Assembly (NCBI RefSeq): GCF_037042905.1
Contig: NW_026974140.1
Span: 19,428,001 to 19,492,000 of the forward strand
Length of the DNA: 64,000 bases
Reading direction: 5' to 3'
From: Lytechinus pictus
Lineage: Eukaryota > Echinodermata > Echinoidea > Temnopleuroida > Toxopneustidae
This document shows positions 13,096 through 25,261 of this stretch, piece after piece (within the stretch, counting starts at the first letter, position 1; every line of letters begins with the position of its first letter). The position numbers were made by a program, and so were the translations under genes. The notes under the pieces were generated by a model. It worked only from the letters and a program-made list of their open reading frames with translations. It was not told the DNA's origin and did no database searches.

Positions 13096-16000
13096 TTACT
13101 CTTCATCACTATCATCTGAACTAGAATCATCAGAGCTGGAATCAGATGAGCTGGAGCTAGAAGATTCTCTGGGTTGACGCTTCACTGTCTTTGCCTTCGC
13201 CTTGTACTCGGCCATCGCCTATCAAACATTAAATAAGTATTCTATGTATTAATGTCAGGTATATATTCAAATTCAATGATTAATGCACAGGACACAAGCT
13301 TTTAAGGGCACCATTAAAAACATCATCCTTGTCTTTTCTCAATTCACATACTGATATCTGTATATTTCATCCACTAAGAATCTTTCCAACAATTTTTTTT
13401 ACATAAATAAAATCTATATATTCAAACATGTATAAACTTGTAAAATTAACTCATTCATTTACTGGTTCAAAGAGGTCAACCTGCAGCAAAAGCTGGAAGG
13501 TTAATTTACAGCAATGAAAATGTATAACATACTTACAAAGCACGTATTCAATTACATATGAAAATATTGTGATAGCTGGAAGTAACTTCTATGTGTATTA
13601 ATTATGGACATCAAGTGTCGTGCACACGTGTTAATACATTACATGAATATAATTCAATTCACCTATCCATCTGATTAAAGAGGAAGTTCACCCTGATAAT
13701 AAGTTGGTTTTAAAGCCAAAATATAAGCAAAAATTAAAGATAAAGGATTTTGGCCATTGTTTAGAGTTGGGCAAGTTACTGACATGTGTTTGCGACATGA
13801 AAATTGCATCCTTTTTAATTTGAACCACTGTCACTTTCGACATACTTCACCCATTGTAAATAAAACTATACATTTTCTGATAGTAAATTAATTGATGATT
13901 CCAAAAATGCACACAAAAAATGACATAGGGTGTATGCACTAGAATTTATGGAACCGAATATACAAAAAAAAAAAAAAATCTCTGGAAAAAATACAAAAGT
14001 TTGAGCCAAGAAAAAAGTAGTTTTGGTGTACCCAACAACTTTACAAGTGCCATTTTTATTTCCTCTTATTAAGTGCTTTTTATAGGGTCTAAGGTTATAA
14101 TTATTTTGCGCAAGCCTCTTCAGACATTATTTTCACAAAAAAGTATTTATAGATATTGTATCATTTACCAACATGCATTTTAAAAAACTGAAAATTATAC
14201 AAGAAATAGAAATTCAAACCTAACTATCAACACATAAATTCCTAATTAATATAAATTCAAAACATAATATGCTATACCTTGATATATCTCTCTTTGTCCT
14301 TGGCAGCACCATTCTCATATTTGACCTTATCGTTAGCTCCCATACTCCTCCACCTAACAGCAAGTTCCTTAGCAATATCACCTACAGACCAGTTAGGATG
14401 AACACTCTTAATAGATGCTCTGTGCTCTCCGCTGAAGATGAAGAACGCTGACCTGTAAGTGGTAAATGTTGAAAACCATTCCTTCAATTATTGGCTGAAG
14501 CCTGTATAAATCTGTATTGAGCTCTCATAGGAGCTTGTTCCAATCTGTATTGAGCTCTCATGGGGGCTTGTTTCAATCTGTATTGAGTTCTCATGGGAGC
14601 TTGTCTCAATCTGTATTGGGCTCTCATAGGAGCTTGTCTCAATCTGTATTGGGCTCTCATAGGAAATTGTCTCAATCTGTATTGAGCTCTCATGGGAGAT
14701 TGTCTCAATCTGTATTGAGCTCTCATAGGAGATTGTCTCAATCTGTATTGAGTTCTCATAGGAGCTTGTCTCAATCTGTATTGAGTTCTCATGGGAGCTT
14801 GTCTCAATCTGTATTGGGCTCTCATAGGAGCTTGTCTCAATCTGTATTGGGCTCTCATAGGAAATTGTCTCAATCTGTATTGGGCTCTCATAGGAGCTTG
14901 TCTCAATCCATATTGGGCTCTCATAGGAGCTCGTCTCAATCCATATTGGGCTCTCATAGGAGCTCGTCTCAATCCATATTGGGCTCTCATAGGAGCTCGT
15001 CTCAATCTGTATTGAGCTCTCATGGGAGCTTGTCTCAATCTGTATTGAGCTCTCATGGGAGCTTGTCTCAATCTCTATTGAGCTCTTATGGGAGCTTGTC
15101 TCAATCTGCATTGAGCTCTCATGGGAGCTTGTCTCAATCCATATTGAGCTGTCATAGGACCTTGTCTCAATCTGTATTGAGCTCTCATAGGAGCTCGTCT
15201 CAATCTGTATTGAGCTCTCATGGGAGCTTGTCTCAATCCATATTGAGCTCTCATGGGAGCTTGTCTCAATCTGTATTGAGCTCTCATGGGAGCTTGTCTT
15301 AATCTGTATTGAGCTCTCATGGGAGCTTGTCTTAATCTGTATTGAGCTCTCATGGGAGCTTGTCTTAATCTGTATTGTGCTCTCATAGGAGCTTGTCTCA
15401 ATCTGTATTAGCTCTCAATGAGGAATCTGTAATAGCTGACAGTAAAAAGCACTGAAAATATGACCTTTTAAAAATAAAAATAATTTTTTTTTGGCAATTT
15501 ATGTTGATTTTTTGTGATGTAGTGTAACAAGGTATGAAATATTAAAGATTCCAGTTTCTTTCTCTCATTTTTTTTCTTCCAAAAATGTTCTTCTGTAGTA
15601 TCAAAACATAGCTTTTTGAGAATCTTCAAACTTTCAGTATTCCCTATTGATGAAAGCCGTTATCTCCCCTACTTTATGATACAATACTATTTTACACTTA
15701 CAGATTTCTCTTTGGCGCGTCTGGGTCCTTCCTTTTGCGTGATCTCTTGTTACCCTTCTCACCTTTAGCAGGTTTATAGGACTGCATCTCACGATCATAT
15801 CGAATCTTATCACGCATTGACTTCTCATGGAAAACACCCTTTCCATTCTCACCCATGCTCTGTTGAACAAGAAATATAGTTTATTAGTTGCAAGCTGATA
15901 GAATACATGCAACGGTTATGCATGATATGAAGAGAGAAAAAAAAACTAACTGAAAGTTTGGCATTAAAGGGGAATCCAGCCTTGGTCATAAAATGATGTA

Positions 16001-19000
16001 TAGAAAGGAGAAAAATAAATAAAACAGACTGGTGAAAGTTTGAAGGAAATTTGACAAGCAATAAGAAAGTTACGGCTGCTTTAAAATTGAGATCCTTACC
16101 TGTAGACTAAATAGATTTCAAATTGGCAACAAGGTAAGCAAATTGACAAGGGGCAAAGACAACTTTCCCATTGGCCATGTTTTTAAAGGGATACTCCAGG
16201 CTGAAGATATAAGTGGGTCGAATTTGAACTTTTAAGTTTAAAATCTAAATGATACCTAATTAAGCTAATTAGTGTAATTAATTGATGTAAATCATGAAAT
16301 TATCACGATTGAAATTGTGGCTGTCTGATGTAAAGAAAATGAGGAGAGATAAAGTAGAGTCGTAGGTTACACCTTAAATAAATTCAGAAGCTGCAAAAAT
16401 TTCAAAAGGAAAAGCACAAACTAATTAAAGACTTCAGAGAGAAATCAATCTATTGTTAATTATGACCACATGGTTCCAATTTTGACTGTTTAGACTGACA
16501 GTGATGACTGTAATGTGTCTGAATCTTCAGATAATTCTGGTAACATAACAGATAGCCAGTACACCTTTTATGCAATTTTGATTGCTGAAAACATGTTTGG
16601 AGCAATAAAGCCCTCATGATGCTATTTTTTACTCTTTTTTCTTAATGTTACATCACACTGCATCTATGAATCAGTAGATGACACATATTTGGCTGGCACA
16701 AAAGTGTTCAGATAATATTTTTCCCAATTATCAAAAAAACTACTTGAGAATGACACTGGTACAAAGATAACACTAAACAGAGGCAATTGTACCCATAGAA
16801 TGTGTTTTGTATTGGCATTGACATTCAACCCAGTACCAAGAGACCATGTCCTGCAAGAGGATATCTTTAAAATACATGTATAACACTATAAAATAACATA
16901 ATCGAAGTATTTTTGCGAGGTGTAAGATAAATGGATTTATTTATAACATGTAGTTGTTTTTGTCCACACTAAGTTTAAGCTAAATCAGTTATGAGAAGTT
17001 TTCATTGTGCACTCATATTTTTCCTATAATTTACGTTAAACCTGACTCTCAGTTGTCAACCTTTAGTCCACCGATCTTTGAGCCATAAGATGACAAACCC
17101 CATGATTTTAATCAAATGAAATCATTTTTTATTCATAATAACCACAGTAAATATAATGTAATATACTGGTTAGTGTTTGCAAGTCTAATTAGGCAACTAA
17201 AGACAAGACTACATAACATTTTGGGGGTAAATCAAGCATTGTTACATATTTGCCCCAAAAATTGTGATGTGAAATTTTGTCTTAAAAGATGATCGCGTAA
17301 AATTATTTTGGTAAAAGTTATCCCTAACAAGTTACATGTGTATATTATTGGAAAGGCCTCACACTAAAGAGTTGAAATATGCATGTCATTTTCCAATAGG
17401 GTGTAAATTTTTTTCTGATTCTAAGATTTATTGGGAAGTATATATTTTTTACAGTTTTACACATATTTTGACCTTTAACTTTTTATGACGTTACCCATGC
17501 CTTTTCTGATTGCATTTTTAAATTCCTCAGACAATTTCCTTTCAGAATATATACACTTTATGGGTATACAGGGTAGGATGTCAAACATAAGAAAAAAATG
17601 CAATTGTATGAAACAGTGCGATTTTGGAGGAAAATCAGAGTTGTAACGAAAAGGGGGCCAACTCAAAACGCATGGCCCTAAATAAATAAAGTAAAATTCA
17701 CAAAGCAGAATACTGAAAATTTTATCAAAATCGGATAACAAATAAGTTATTGAATTTTAAAGATTTGCATTATTCTGGTGAAATAGCTGATAATGTCACA
17801 TCTCCACTTTCCTTTTACTTATGTTATTACATGAAATCGTAAATGTTTCATTTTTTCATCTGTAAATGATGTGTCTCCATTATGATAAAATAAATTGCAG
17901 CAAGAAATACCTCATGCACTTATTCAATTGTCAATCCAATTGTTTTAGTTCTTGGTTGAAAATTTTTGAATAAACCTAATTTCATATAATAAAATACAAA
18001 AGAACAAATGGGGATATGACATCAGCCCACCTAATGAATATTCATGAAGACATGCATAGAATTGTTTCACCGGAATAATGCAAATCTTTAAAATTCAATA
18101 ACTTCATTATTTGTTATCCACTTTTGATCAAATTTTCTACATTTTCTGTGAATTTTAGGGTGCGTTTATCCGCCACTTTTTTACCCTAGAATCATGATCT
18201 GAATCATGATTCAAATCATGATTCTGCAGAATCACGATTGCGTTTAGTCGAAATTGAATATAATCATGATTAGAATCACAAACATGAAACACGAAAAAAG
18301 GGGCGTTTGGAAAGACGTTTCTGCAGAATCACGTACGCAAATGTTCGAATAAACGATATCGTGATTTGAATCATGATTCTATATGACCTCACTGTTGTGT
18401 CGGGCTACTTTCGGTTTGACTCTTGCCTAGCTCAATGCGCTGTATGTACATGAATATGTACTACGCATGCATTTCTTGTCATGTTCAAGCACTGTGTTGG
18501 TCATCGCATCGTCCACTACTTTTCATTTATTGGTCATGTCTTCAACTTCAAGTTCTATAGTAAATGAATTAACTGGACAGACAATGATCTCAGTTGTTGA
18601 GTATACAGTATCAATACTAAATTGGATTTACGCTGAAATTCACTTCCGAACACCATTTTGGATAAACTAACAAGATGAATAGAAGCATATGGACCATATA
18701 TGATAGAAGTAAACAAAATGAGGTATAGACTGAATTCTGGAAGCAAAAGATTTTTCGAGAGCCGAAACACGTGCGAAAAACTTCCTCTGTCAAACTGCGC
18801 ACTATTGATGCGCACTGGATTGGCCCGAATCTGAGGAGAAACGGCATTGGAATGAAGGTCGTCTAAACGCTGATTCTGTGATATTGTGATTCATGTTTGT
18901 GTTTTGAATCATGATTCAAATCATGATTCAAATCATGATTCTGGCTTGAGGTCGCATAAACGCAGCCTTACTCTATTGAAATATAAATATCTTCAGCCCG

Positions 19001-19987
19001 GAGCATCCCTTTAATTATCAGGGATTTGTGGTTTTCTCGTAAGTATCCATTCCCCTTGGGCAGTAACTAAACATAACCCAGGAAGTATATTGTTTTATAT
19101 CCTCATGAAAGAAAAATATAACTTGAAGTAAAACTTATGAAAAAAAAAAGGACATTTTAGCCATTTCATGTATTGGAGTACATGGAAGAGTAGTCCTTGC
19201 TTTACATCACTATGACATCACCTATGCGGCCAATTTTAAGTGTCCATGGGTAATTGGGTATAATGATTACCAATATTTACAGCTTTTAAAAATTCATAAC
19301 TTTCTTACCGTTTGTACGATATTGTTCAAACTTTCACCTATCAACTTGTCTGACTTTTCTTTTCCCTCTAAAACAAGTTTTATTTTGGTTGCATAAAAAA
19401 CTGAGATCTGATTAGATATACTTTCCGCTCCTCCTTAGAGTAGGACCTACTTAAAAAACACTTAATATCAACAGATACTAAAAACCAGGGCAGCACCAGG
19501 GTATTCTGAAGGGAGGGTTGGGGAGGGGAATTGAAGACCCTTTTTCAATAGAATAGCTCGGTAGTATGGAGTTTATACACACTATTTTTTTACACCCTTT
19601 TCTTTCTCCCCTCTTTTCATTACTTCAAAAATTATTGGGAGGTCACCCTTTCCTCTTGCATTGCTCTGAACTAAAAAATATGGCTCCTTTTCTCTGGACC
19701 AATCAAATTGCAAGATTACAGTATATTACAGGTACAACAGTGACTTCTAACTAGTCATAGATAAGAAATTTTTAGAAACAAGGCCCAAGCTCTGAATTAC
19801 CTTCCATCTTGCCGAGCAGTCCTTTGAGAATTCTGCAAACTTGACAGGACTGTTGGGATGATTCTTGCCATGTTCTGCTCTTGAATCTTGAACGAAGTAA
19901 GCATAGGCAGACATGCGTCCACGAGGTTTCTTACTGTCTCGATCCTTCTTACCCATGATTGTCTCTATGCTCTTAACTTACGGAAAT
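13096..19987 (-). CDS. HMGB-type chromatin protein with two HMG boxes and an acidic-serine tail
   Basis: Architectural DNA-bending protein of chromatin. Coding exons on the minus strand are 19956-19801 (ATG at 19954-19956, with 5' UTR to 19987), 15859-15702, 14452-14278 and 13218-13096 (stop TAA). Phases join cleanly to a 203-residue protein, the usual HMGB size. Box A runs from about residue 10 ([15 protein letters not shown], then [13 protein letters not shown]). Box B starts at [18 protein letters not shown] and continues [17 protein letters not shown]. The tail is ESSSSSSSD repeats ending DDSDEE, so the usual long Asp/Glu tail is replaced by a mixed Ser/Asp tail that looks like a casein kinase II substrate. 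The box A helix after the first splice ([15 protein letters not shown]) is more diverged than box B. Family certain; which vertebrate HMGB it matches cannot be told. Confidence 0.94.
14507..15432. repeat. 33-bp minisatellite in HMGB intron, ~27 copies
   Basis: Tandem units of 33 bp with a core CAATCTGTATTGAGCTCTCA followed by a GGGAGCTTGTCT-type segment, differing at a few positions (TGGGCTC versus TGAGCTC; ATGGGAG versus ATAGGAG). Because 33 is a multiple of three, several frames on both strands stay open and make 11-residue repeat peptides; these are by-products, not genes. The array begins only ~55 bp upstream (in transcript direction) of the box B exon acceptor. Each unit contains the self-complementary AGCTC/GAGCT pair and can fold into hairpins. 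Confidence 0.95.
15964..19391. mobile_element. Nest of palindromic elements in the HMGB intron
   Basis: An outer palindromic MITE (left arm 15964-16182, right arm ending near 19391; arms share AAGAAAGTTAYGGCTGCTTT-like sequence) is split at a TTAA by a second element, 16187-19010. That element begins AGGGATACTCCAGGCTGAAG, ends with the complement CTTCAGCCCGGAGCATCCCT, and has TTAA on both sides. Inside it lies a further palindromic segment (about 17680-18157) and a Harbinger-like element (18158-18967). No transposase frame is readable. Confidence 0.75.
18158..18967. mobile_element. Harbinger-like non-autonomous DNA transposon, copy 1
   Basis: 810 bp beginning GGGTGCGTTTATCCGCC and ending GGTCGCATAAACGCAGCC, flanked by TTA on both sides, the 3-bp target duplication of PIF/Harbinger elements. 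Both ends carry runs of the palindromic 12-mer GAATCATGATTC/TGAATCATGATT. Remnant frames on either strand have no clear transposase signature. A second copy lies in reverse at about 57470-58288. Confidence 0.7.
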
Positions 19988-20240
19988 CTGGTCATAAGGA
20001 AATGTTGAGAAAAATAATAGTGATGAAATAAAATACAGTACACTTTGCATAATTTAACCTTCCGCAAGTCAAATAATCAAGTAACAAAGCATTTCAGACC
20101 AGAATAAATTTATGCAATACATGTACAATGTATCTCGTAAGAACAGATTTCTATGGTCCCAAGAAATTTGACTAGGGCAGAGTCACAAGTATTTATAGTA
20201 AAGATATATATACAATGACAATGAAATAAATTTGTCAAAA

Positions 20241-20457
20241 ATAGTAACACTGGCGGATCCAGGGGGAGGGAGAGGCACATCTGGCCCTTGACCCCCCCTT
20301 TGAGAGGCATTATAAATGTAAATATGTCGTTCAAACAAAAGTGTGTCCCCCCCTTTTGAAAGCAAGGACCTTTTTTTTTTTGGGGGGGGGGGGGCTTGTC
20401 AAATTTTTCTCGGGAAAATGTGCCCCCCCCCCTTAAAAAATCCTGGATCCGACCCTG
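20241..20457. mobile_element. G-rich short inverted-repeat element
   Basis: Ends CACTGGCGGATCCAGGG and CCTGGATCCGACCCTG are inverted copies; the interior has poly-G and poly-C runs. A related unit lies at 51244-51428 (TTGGATCCGG ... CCTGGATCTACCCTG), and 24555-24650 has similar G/C blocks. Superfamily not assignable by eye. Confidence 0.55.
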
Positions 20458-21417
20458 AATAGTTAATGAAATAGATAAGAAATTAATTGTTAAAAACTTG
20501 AGGATTGCTCCTGGGAGTCTGGCCTGCATTACCTGTTTCACTATATTAAATTTTAGCAGCAGTGTCGACTTTGTGAGATCAAAATAGTTTAAAATCTATT
20601 GGGGCCATAACGAATGGCTCCATTGCTCCTCACACTTTCCTTGGAAATTGAAGTTGGTAGTACCCCTATTAATTCCCTATTCATGCAATAACAAAGAAAT
20701 GTGCCAACAGTGTCATAGAAAATGGACTTGCCTTCAAATTATAAAAATTTATGGTCTGGAATTTTATCAGTTTTTCATGAAAAAGCATTAATACAGGGAG
20801 GCCTACATATGTATAGATGTATTTTGAAAGATATGGATTTTTATTATTAAAAATAATGGATTCCATCACTTACACTAAACTTGATACCCATAATCTAAGC
20901 TTCATAGAAATAGAACAGGGCTTAATAGGGCGATTTTTTATCAACTATACTTTGTGGTTTGGCTCAAGAAATTTTGATGCAGTACCCTTAAAATCCGCTA
21001 ACACGTATGGTCGCATTTCATAAGTTGGGTATGCAAAAAGGGTGGCGGACACGGCGCCATTGATAAATTGTTGCTGCAACACAGCATCTTGACCAAATTT
21101 ATTGAGTAAGATCTCATTTTGAAGCAAGAACTATAGGCTAAATATATTACGGTACTATGAATTAGATCAATACAATAATAGGAACAAAAACTATAGCACA
21201 TTAAGTTTGAAGTAACAGGGGTAGTGGAGCTGGTGGATGCGGTAAATGATAGAATGTTAATAAAACTTAATTAACAACTTAATATAATATGTAATATGAC
21301 TGTCAGCCTCATATTTCTAGGCAGTTGAAAAGCAGGGAACTGAATGTTATACAAATTCGACTATTTCGAAAACATAGGAATGATGTACATATATATGTAC
21401 ATGTGTATGTCAGCTCT

Positions 21418-21682
21418 GGGGCCCGTCTTACAAAGAGCTACGATTGATCCAATCAATCGTAACTCTATGGAAATCAGAGTCATAATTTTGTTCTACAGGA
21501 AATTTGCCCAATGTCCTTTGTAAAACAGAAAGCACAGGGAATTTTCAAGAAAACAATGAATGCAAGAATATACACCATAGCTAGAAAATATTTTGAACAA
21601 ACATGCATATTAGATGTTGACGTTGCTGGCCGTCCAACTTTGTGATTGATCGCATCAATCGCAGCTTTGTAAGACAGGGCCC
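21418..21682. mobile_element. Small MITE, GGGCCCGTCTTACAAAG family, copy 1
   Basis: ~265 bp with ends GGGGCCCGTCTTACAAAG and CTTTGTAAGACAGGGCCC and inner inverted GATTGATCCAATCAATCG. A second copy is at 49552-49817. No coding frame. Confidence 0.8.
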
Positions 21683-24130
21683 TGATCTGCAACCTAATCA
21701 ATTAGTAAACTGGAGAAATTTGGTTATCTAATTTGTAAACTTAATTTTTGTATAAAAGTTGTGTATCATTGCAACAAACATTTTCTACCCATGATGTAGT
21801 CATTTTGCCAAGCATATAAACAATGGCATTTTGGGGGGAAAAATGTGAATTACGTATTTTTAATTAATTAGTATAATTGATATTTATACAATAACAGATA
21901 ATTATTAAAATTTTTGTTTCAGATCAAATTATTGATGTTAAAAGATTAAATGGCAAAATACTAGGGTGATCAAATGTTAACTTTTGATACCAATATGAGA
22001 AAAACACAATTCAAAATTTATACTTACATTAATGTCTTATATAATAATTAGCTGTTAATTAGTCATTTTAAGGAAAAATAAAGATATTTGAGACTTTAAA
22101 ACTTTTTCATTATTTACAGAATGTAATACCTAGCTATTATAAAAAAATATTTCTGACTATTTTTAGTTTGCGAAATTGGACCTTTTTTATGACATGCGAC
22201 CATATTGAAAAATATTCTACACATTAAACCCTATCTATCATTTAGATTAGAAGTAAAAAATATAAATGAACAAAAATAATAACTTAAAATCCCAAACATT
22301 AAATGGAAAACATTTCAATCAAATCAATTAAAGTTAAAAAAAAAAAAAAAAAAATCAAGTACAATAATTATGTCTAGGTCCTAATAATCATGATAATAAG
22401 TTACATTAATATGAATTATAAACAAGTTCAAACTAAGTTAAACTTAAAGTTTCATTTAAATAAACAAGACCCAAAACTCTTATTCTCAAATTCAAAAGTC
22501 TCTTTAATTTTTTAAACATATTATTATTAACATTTCAATTAGTTAAACAGTCACATTGGTTTAATTAAGCAATCTGAGAGTGAAAAGACTAAGAACAAAA
22601 AAAAAGATTTACTGATAACCAGGCCATGTGGTAGGTCCCTGGGCATGCAAGGCACAGAGCTGATCAATCGACCAAGCAGCATAAATGCAATCACTTGGTC
22701 CCACGTATTGTTTCCCTATCCATCCACCGCAACCGCCGCTTCACATCACGCTCAACTACCCGCCTCAACTTTCCGAATTTCCGACGTCAAAGCTCGACCT
22801 AGAATCCCTCCTTTGTGCCGACAGAGCACGCACTGTATATGCTGAACAGCGGGCGAACCCCATTTATGCAAATGAGATGTATGACACCACCATAAAAAAG
22901 TCCCTAAAATCCGCACAAAAAATCAAGAATACGAGTCTGGAAATATCTAAATGATTGCAATAGGATGTTATCATTCGTCAATAAGCATGTAATGTTGACA
23001 GAAATTTTGCCATAGATTGTGAGTTGAAGCCACGGTGTGATTTACAATGTAGCTTCGTGACAGGCAATATGTGGCAAGGCACAACAACACACATACGGTA
23101 CATGCATACAATGAATTACCTACACGGCTTCTCGTCTATGCGCAATATGCGTGTGCTGTTCAACCAAGATCAACCCGAGGCAAGAGCGGTGAAATAATGG
23201 TGGAAATGTCGCGTCCACCATATCTGCCCAAGTTCAGATGATATACCACGGAATTCCATCCGTTAGCTTTTAGATGGGCTCGAGGAATTTTGATAAATGT
23301 GGTATTGAAATGATCCGTACAGTGCAGCGGACACTTTAGTACACGTTTCAATGGGTTTGTATTTAAAACTGCGAGGTATATTGGTAGCATATACAGGGCA
23401 TTTGTAGGGAAACGAATGGGATGTATGGAACAAGATGGCAGCAGCAGCGGGGTCAAACAAAGCCTCAAAAAACAACATCGAAAACGTCACTCACGATTTC
23501 ATGAATGAAAGTGCCCCTAAATTTCGCTAAATAATTGAAATGAAAGATGAGATTTCAAAATCAAACAATGGAAGTTAAAGTTTGACATTCAATTTTCAAA
23601 TGTACATGCATTTCTACACGAAATACCCACTTACATTCGACTATACAGGGAGTTTTTAGTGCAGAAATCAACGAAGCTATGAGGCATACGTACTACGTAG
23701 TCACGAACGCATACATCACTTTGACAAGCGACGTGATCAAATGGGGTCCACAAAAACACCTCAAACAAATTTTACATATAATGTCTTTCAAAAACATGTA
23801 TTGATTTTAGTCCGCACATATGCTGCTAAGTAGCACCAAAAGTTCCACTGAAAATCGACAATTAAAAATGTGAAAAAATTACGGATTTAGCATCTCGATA
23901 CATTGGAAAATACGACGTTCAGGCCAGGCTCGAACTTCATAACCTCAAAGTATACACGCTAACCAATGGGAAAAGACAGATTCATGACAAACATTGAGAA
24001 AACCATTGAAATTTACTCCAAAAAATCTTAAACCTATTGAAAACAATAAAAGATACTGAAATCAAAAAATTGACGCAACTTAAGATTTTTTCAATAATAC
24101 TCTATGAAATAAGAAAATAAAACAACTTAC

Positions 24131-24270
24131 CTTACGGAATCACGCCAAGCCCAAGGAATGCAGCTACGTAGAGTTTGTATGTAGTTCGGCTATATGAAGA
24201 CGCGCAACAATATACCCACGCCAAATGGCAAGGATAGTGGCGAAGATAGATGTATGCTGATTGGTCATTG
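24131..24270 (-). promoter_or_regulatory. Probable HMGB first exon and promoter edge
   Basis: On the minus strand the sequence reads CCGTAAG/GTAAGT at 24137-24125, a near-perfect splice donor, about 4.1 kb upstream of the acceptor ATGACCAG at 19988. Just upstream (24260-24310) are three CCAAT motifs in both orientations. This fits a non-coding first exon of the HMGB gene. The exon's 5' limit is a guess. Confidence 0.4.
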
Positions 24271-24310
24271 AGTAGAATGAGCCAATGTTTGACCAATCAT
24301 AATGCATTAT
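24260..24310. promoter_or_regulatory. CCAAT-rich 51-bp module, copy 1
   Basis: Contains ATTGGTC, GCCAATG and GACCAATC within 51 bases, then ATAATGCATTAT. It is identical to 24795-24845. CCAAT clusters like this bind NF-Y in animal promoters; the role here is inferred from position near the HMGB 5' end. Confidence 0.5.
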
Positions 24311-25261
24311 AAAGCAGCAGGGGATAGCAGGTAATTTATGCTGTCTGCTACGGTACGTATCATGTGATTGCATAGCGGGAATAATACATGTTCACAGTGA
24401 ATGCTGTGCCAGGTTACCGAATGGGCATTTGTGGGGTCAGAAAGTGAAAAATCTTCAAAATTGTGAAATTCAAGAGAAAGCACAGAGGAATAAGACAAAA
24501 AATATACATATATGAATCGCATATATGGTCGAGAAGTACGTAGGGTTTGATGGGAATATTACAGGTCTGGAGGGAGGGGGGGGGGGGCAATTTGTCCCCC
24601 CCCCCAAAAAAAAATGAGGTGGGGGAATAGGCCATGTCCCGCCAAACATTTTTTTTTTATTTGGCAATAAGTCATGATTGACTATTTTTGCCACACATGC
24701 ACTGTATGAAAAGTAGGGTAACAATTTTCTTTAGTATATATTATTTTTTTTCTTTTCCCTTTTTTCTATGAAAGAAAAACAACAACAACATTTAATTGGT
24801 CATTGAGTAGAATGAGCCAATGTTTGACCAATCATAATGCATTATTACAACATTTAAATACCAAAAAAAAAATTGGGAATAAGATATCAGCAAACAATAG
24901 GGGGATTACTTCCCGAAAACGATAAGGTTGTTGATCGAAGATCTACATAAAAGTATTTTCGAAGACTTTCATTTTGAAGTCTTCTATTTTGTTCTTTTTC
25001 AGGACAGAATTAATTAATATGCGAATTTCGGCTCGCGCTTCGCTGTCGCATTAATGTTCGTGAAATTCGTGAAATAAGTATCCTTTTGATGAATCCTAGA
25101 ATTAGTCCTAATATATTCCTTTTATATGTCACTGTATGTAAAAAAAAATAATAATGCGTGCATCGCGCCACCACATTAATTTAACTGTAAGTAAGACTAA
25201 GAATTAATTCCATGACTGCAAAAAGTTCGCAAAATACTCACATAATTCTTACAATGTCATA
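24311..25261. other. Intergenic DNA left of the foldback element
   Basis: Holds a G-rich/C-rich pair (24580-24606), copy 2 of the CCAAT module, and a GGCTCGCGCTTCGC motif near 25028 that recurs, slightly altered, at about 28206, 30176 and 30958. No gene seen. Confidence 0.6.
24795..24845. repeat. CCAAT-rich 51-bp module, copy 2
   Basis: Base-for-base the same as 24260-24310, 535 bp further from the HMGB gene, with no homology in the immediate flanks. Either a recent short duplication or a shared mobile fragment. Confidence 0.8.

Larger units (their letters stand above)
19988..24130 (-). other. HMGB 5' intron (inferred)
   Basis: If the exon at 24131 is real, this is the first intron. It holds a G-rich MITE-like unit (20241-20457), a small MITE (21418-21682), AT-rich DNA with a poly-A run near 22335, a GC-richer stretch at 22621-22960 containing the octamer ATGCAAAT, and a 31-codon frame at 23435-23530. 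None is a supported gene. Confidence 0.45.

Noticed and set aside
14484-15401. Long open frames on both strands with 11-residue repeats ([22 protein letters not shown])
   Set aside because: They are produced by a 33-bp intronic minisatellite; there is no start context, domain or splice support.
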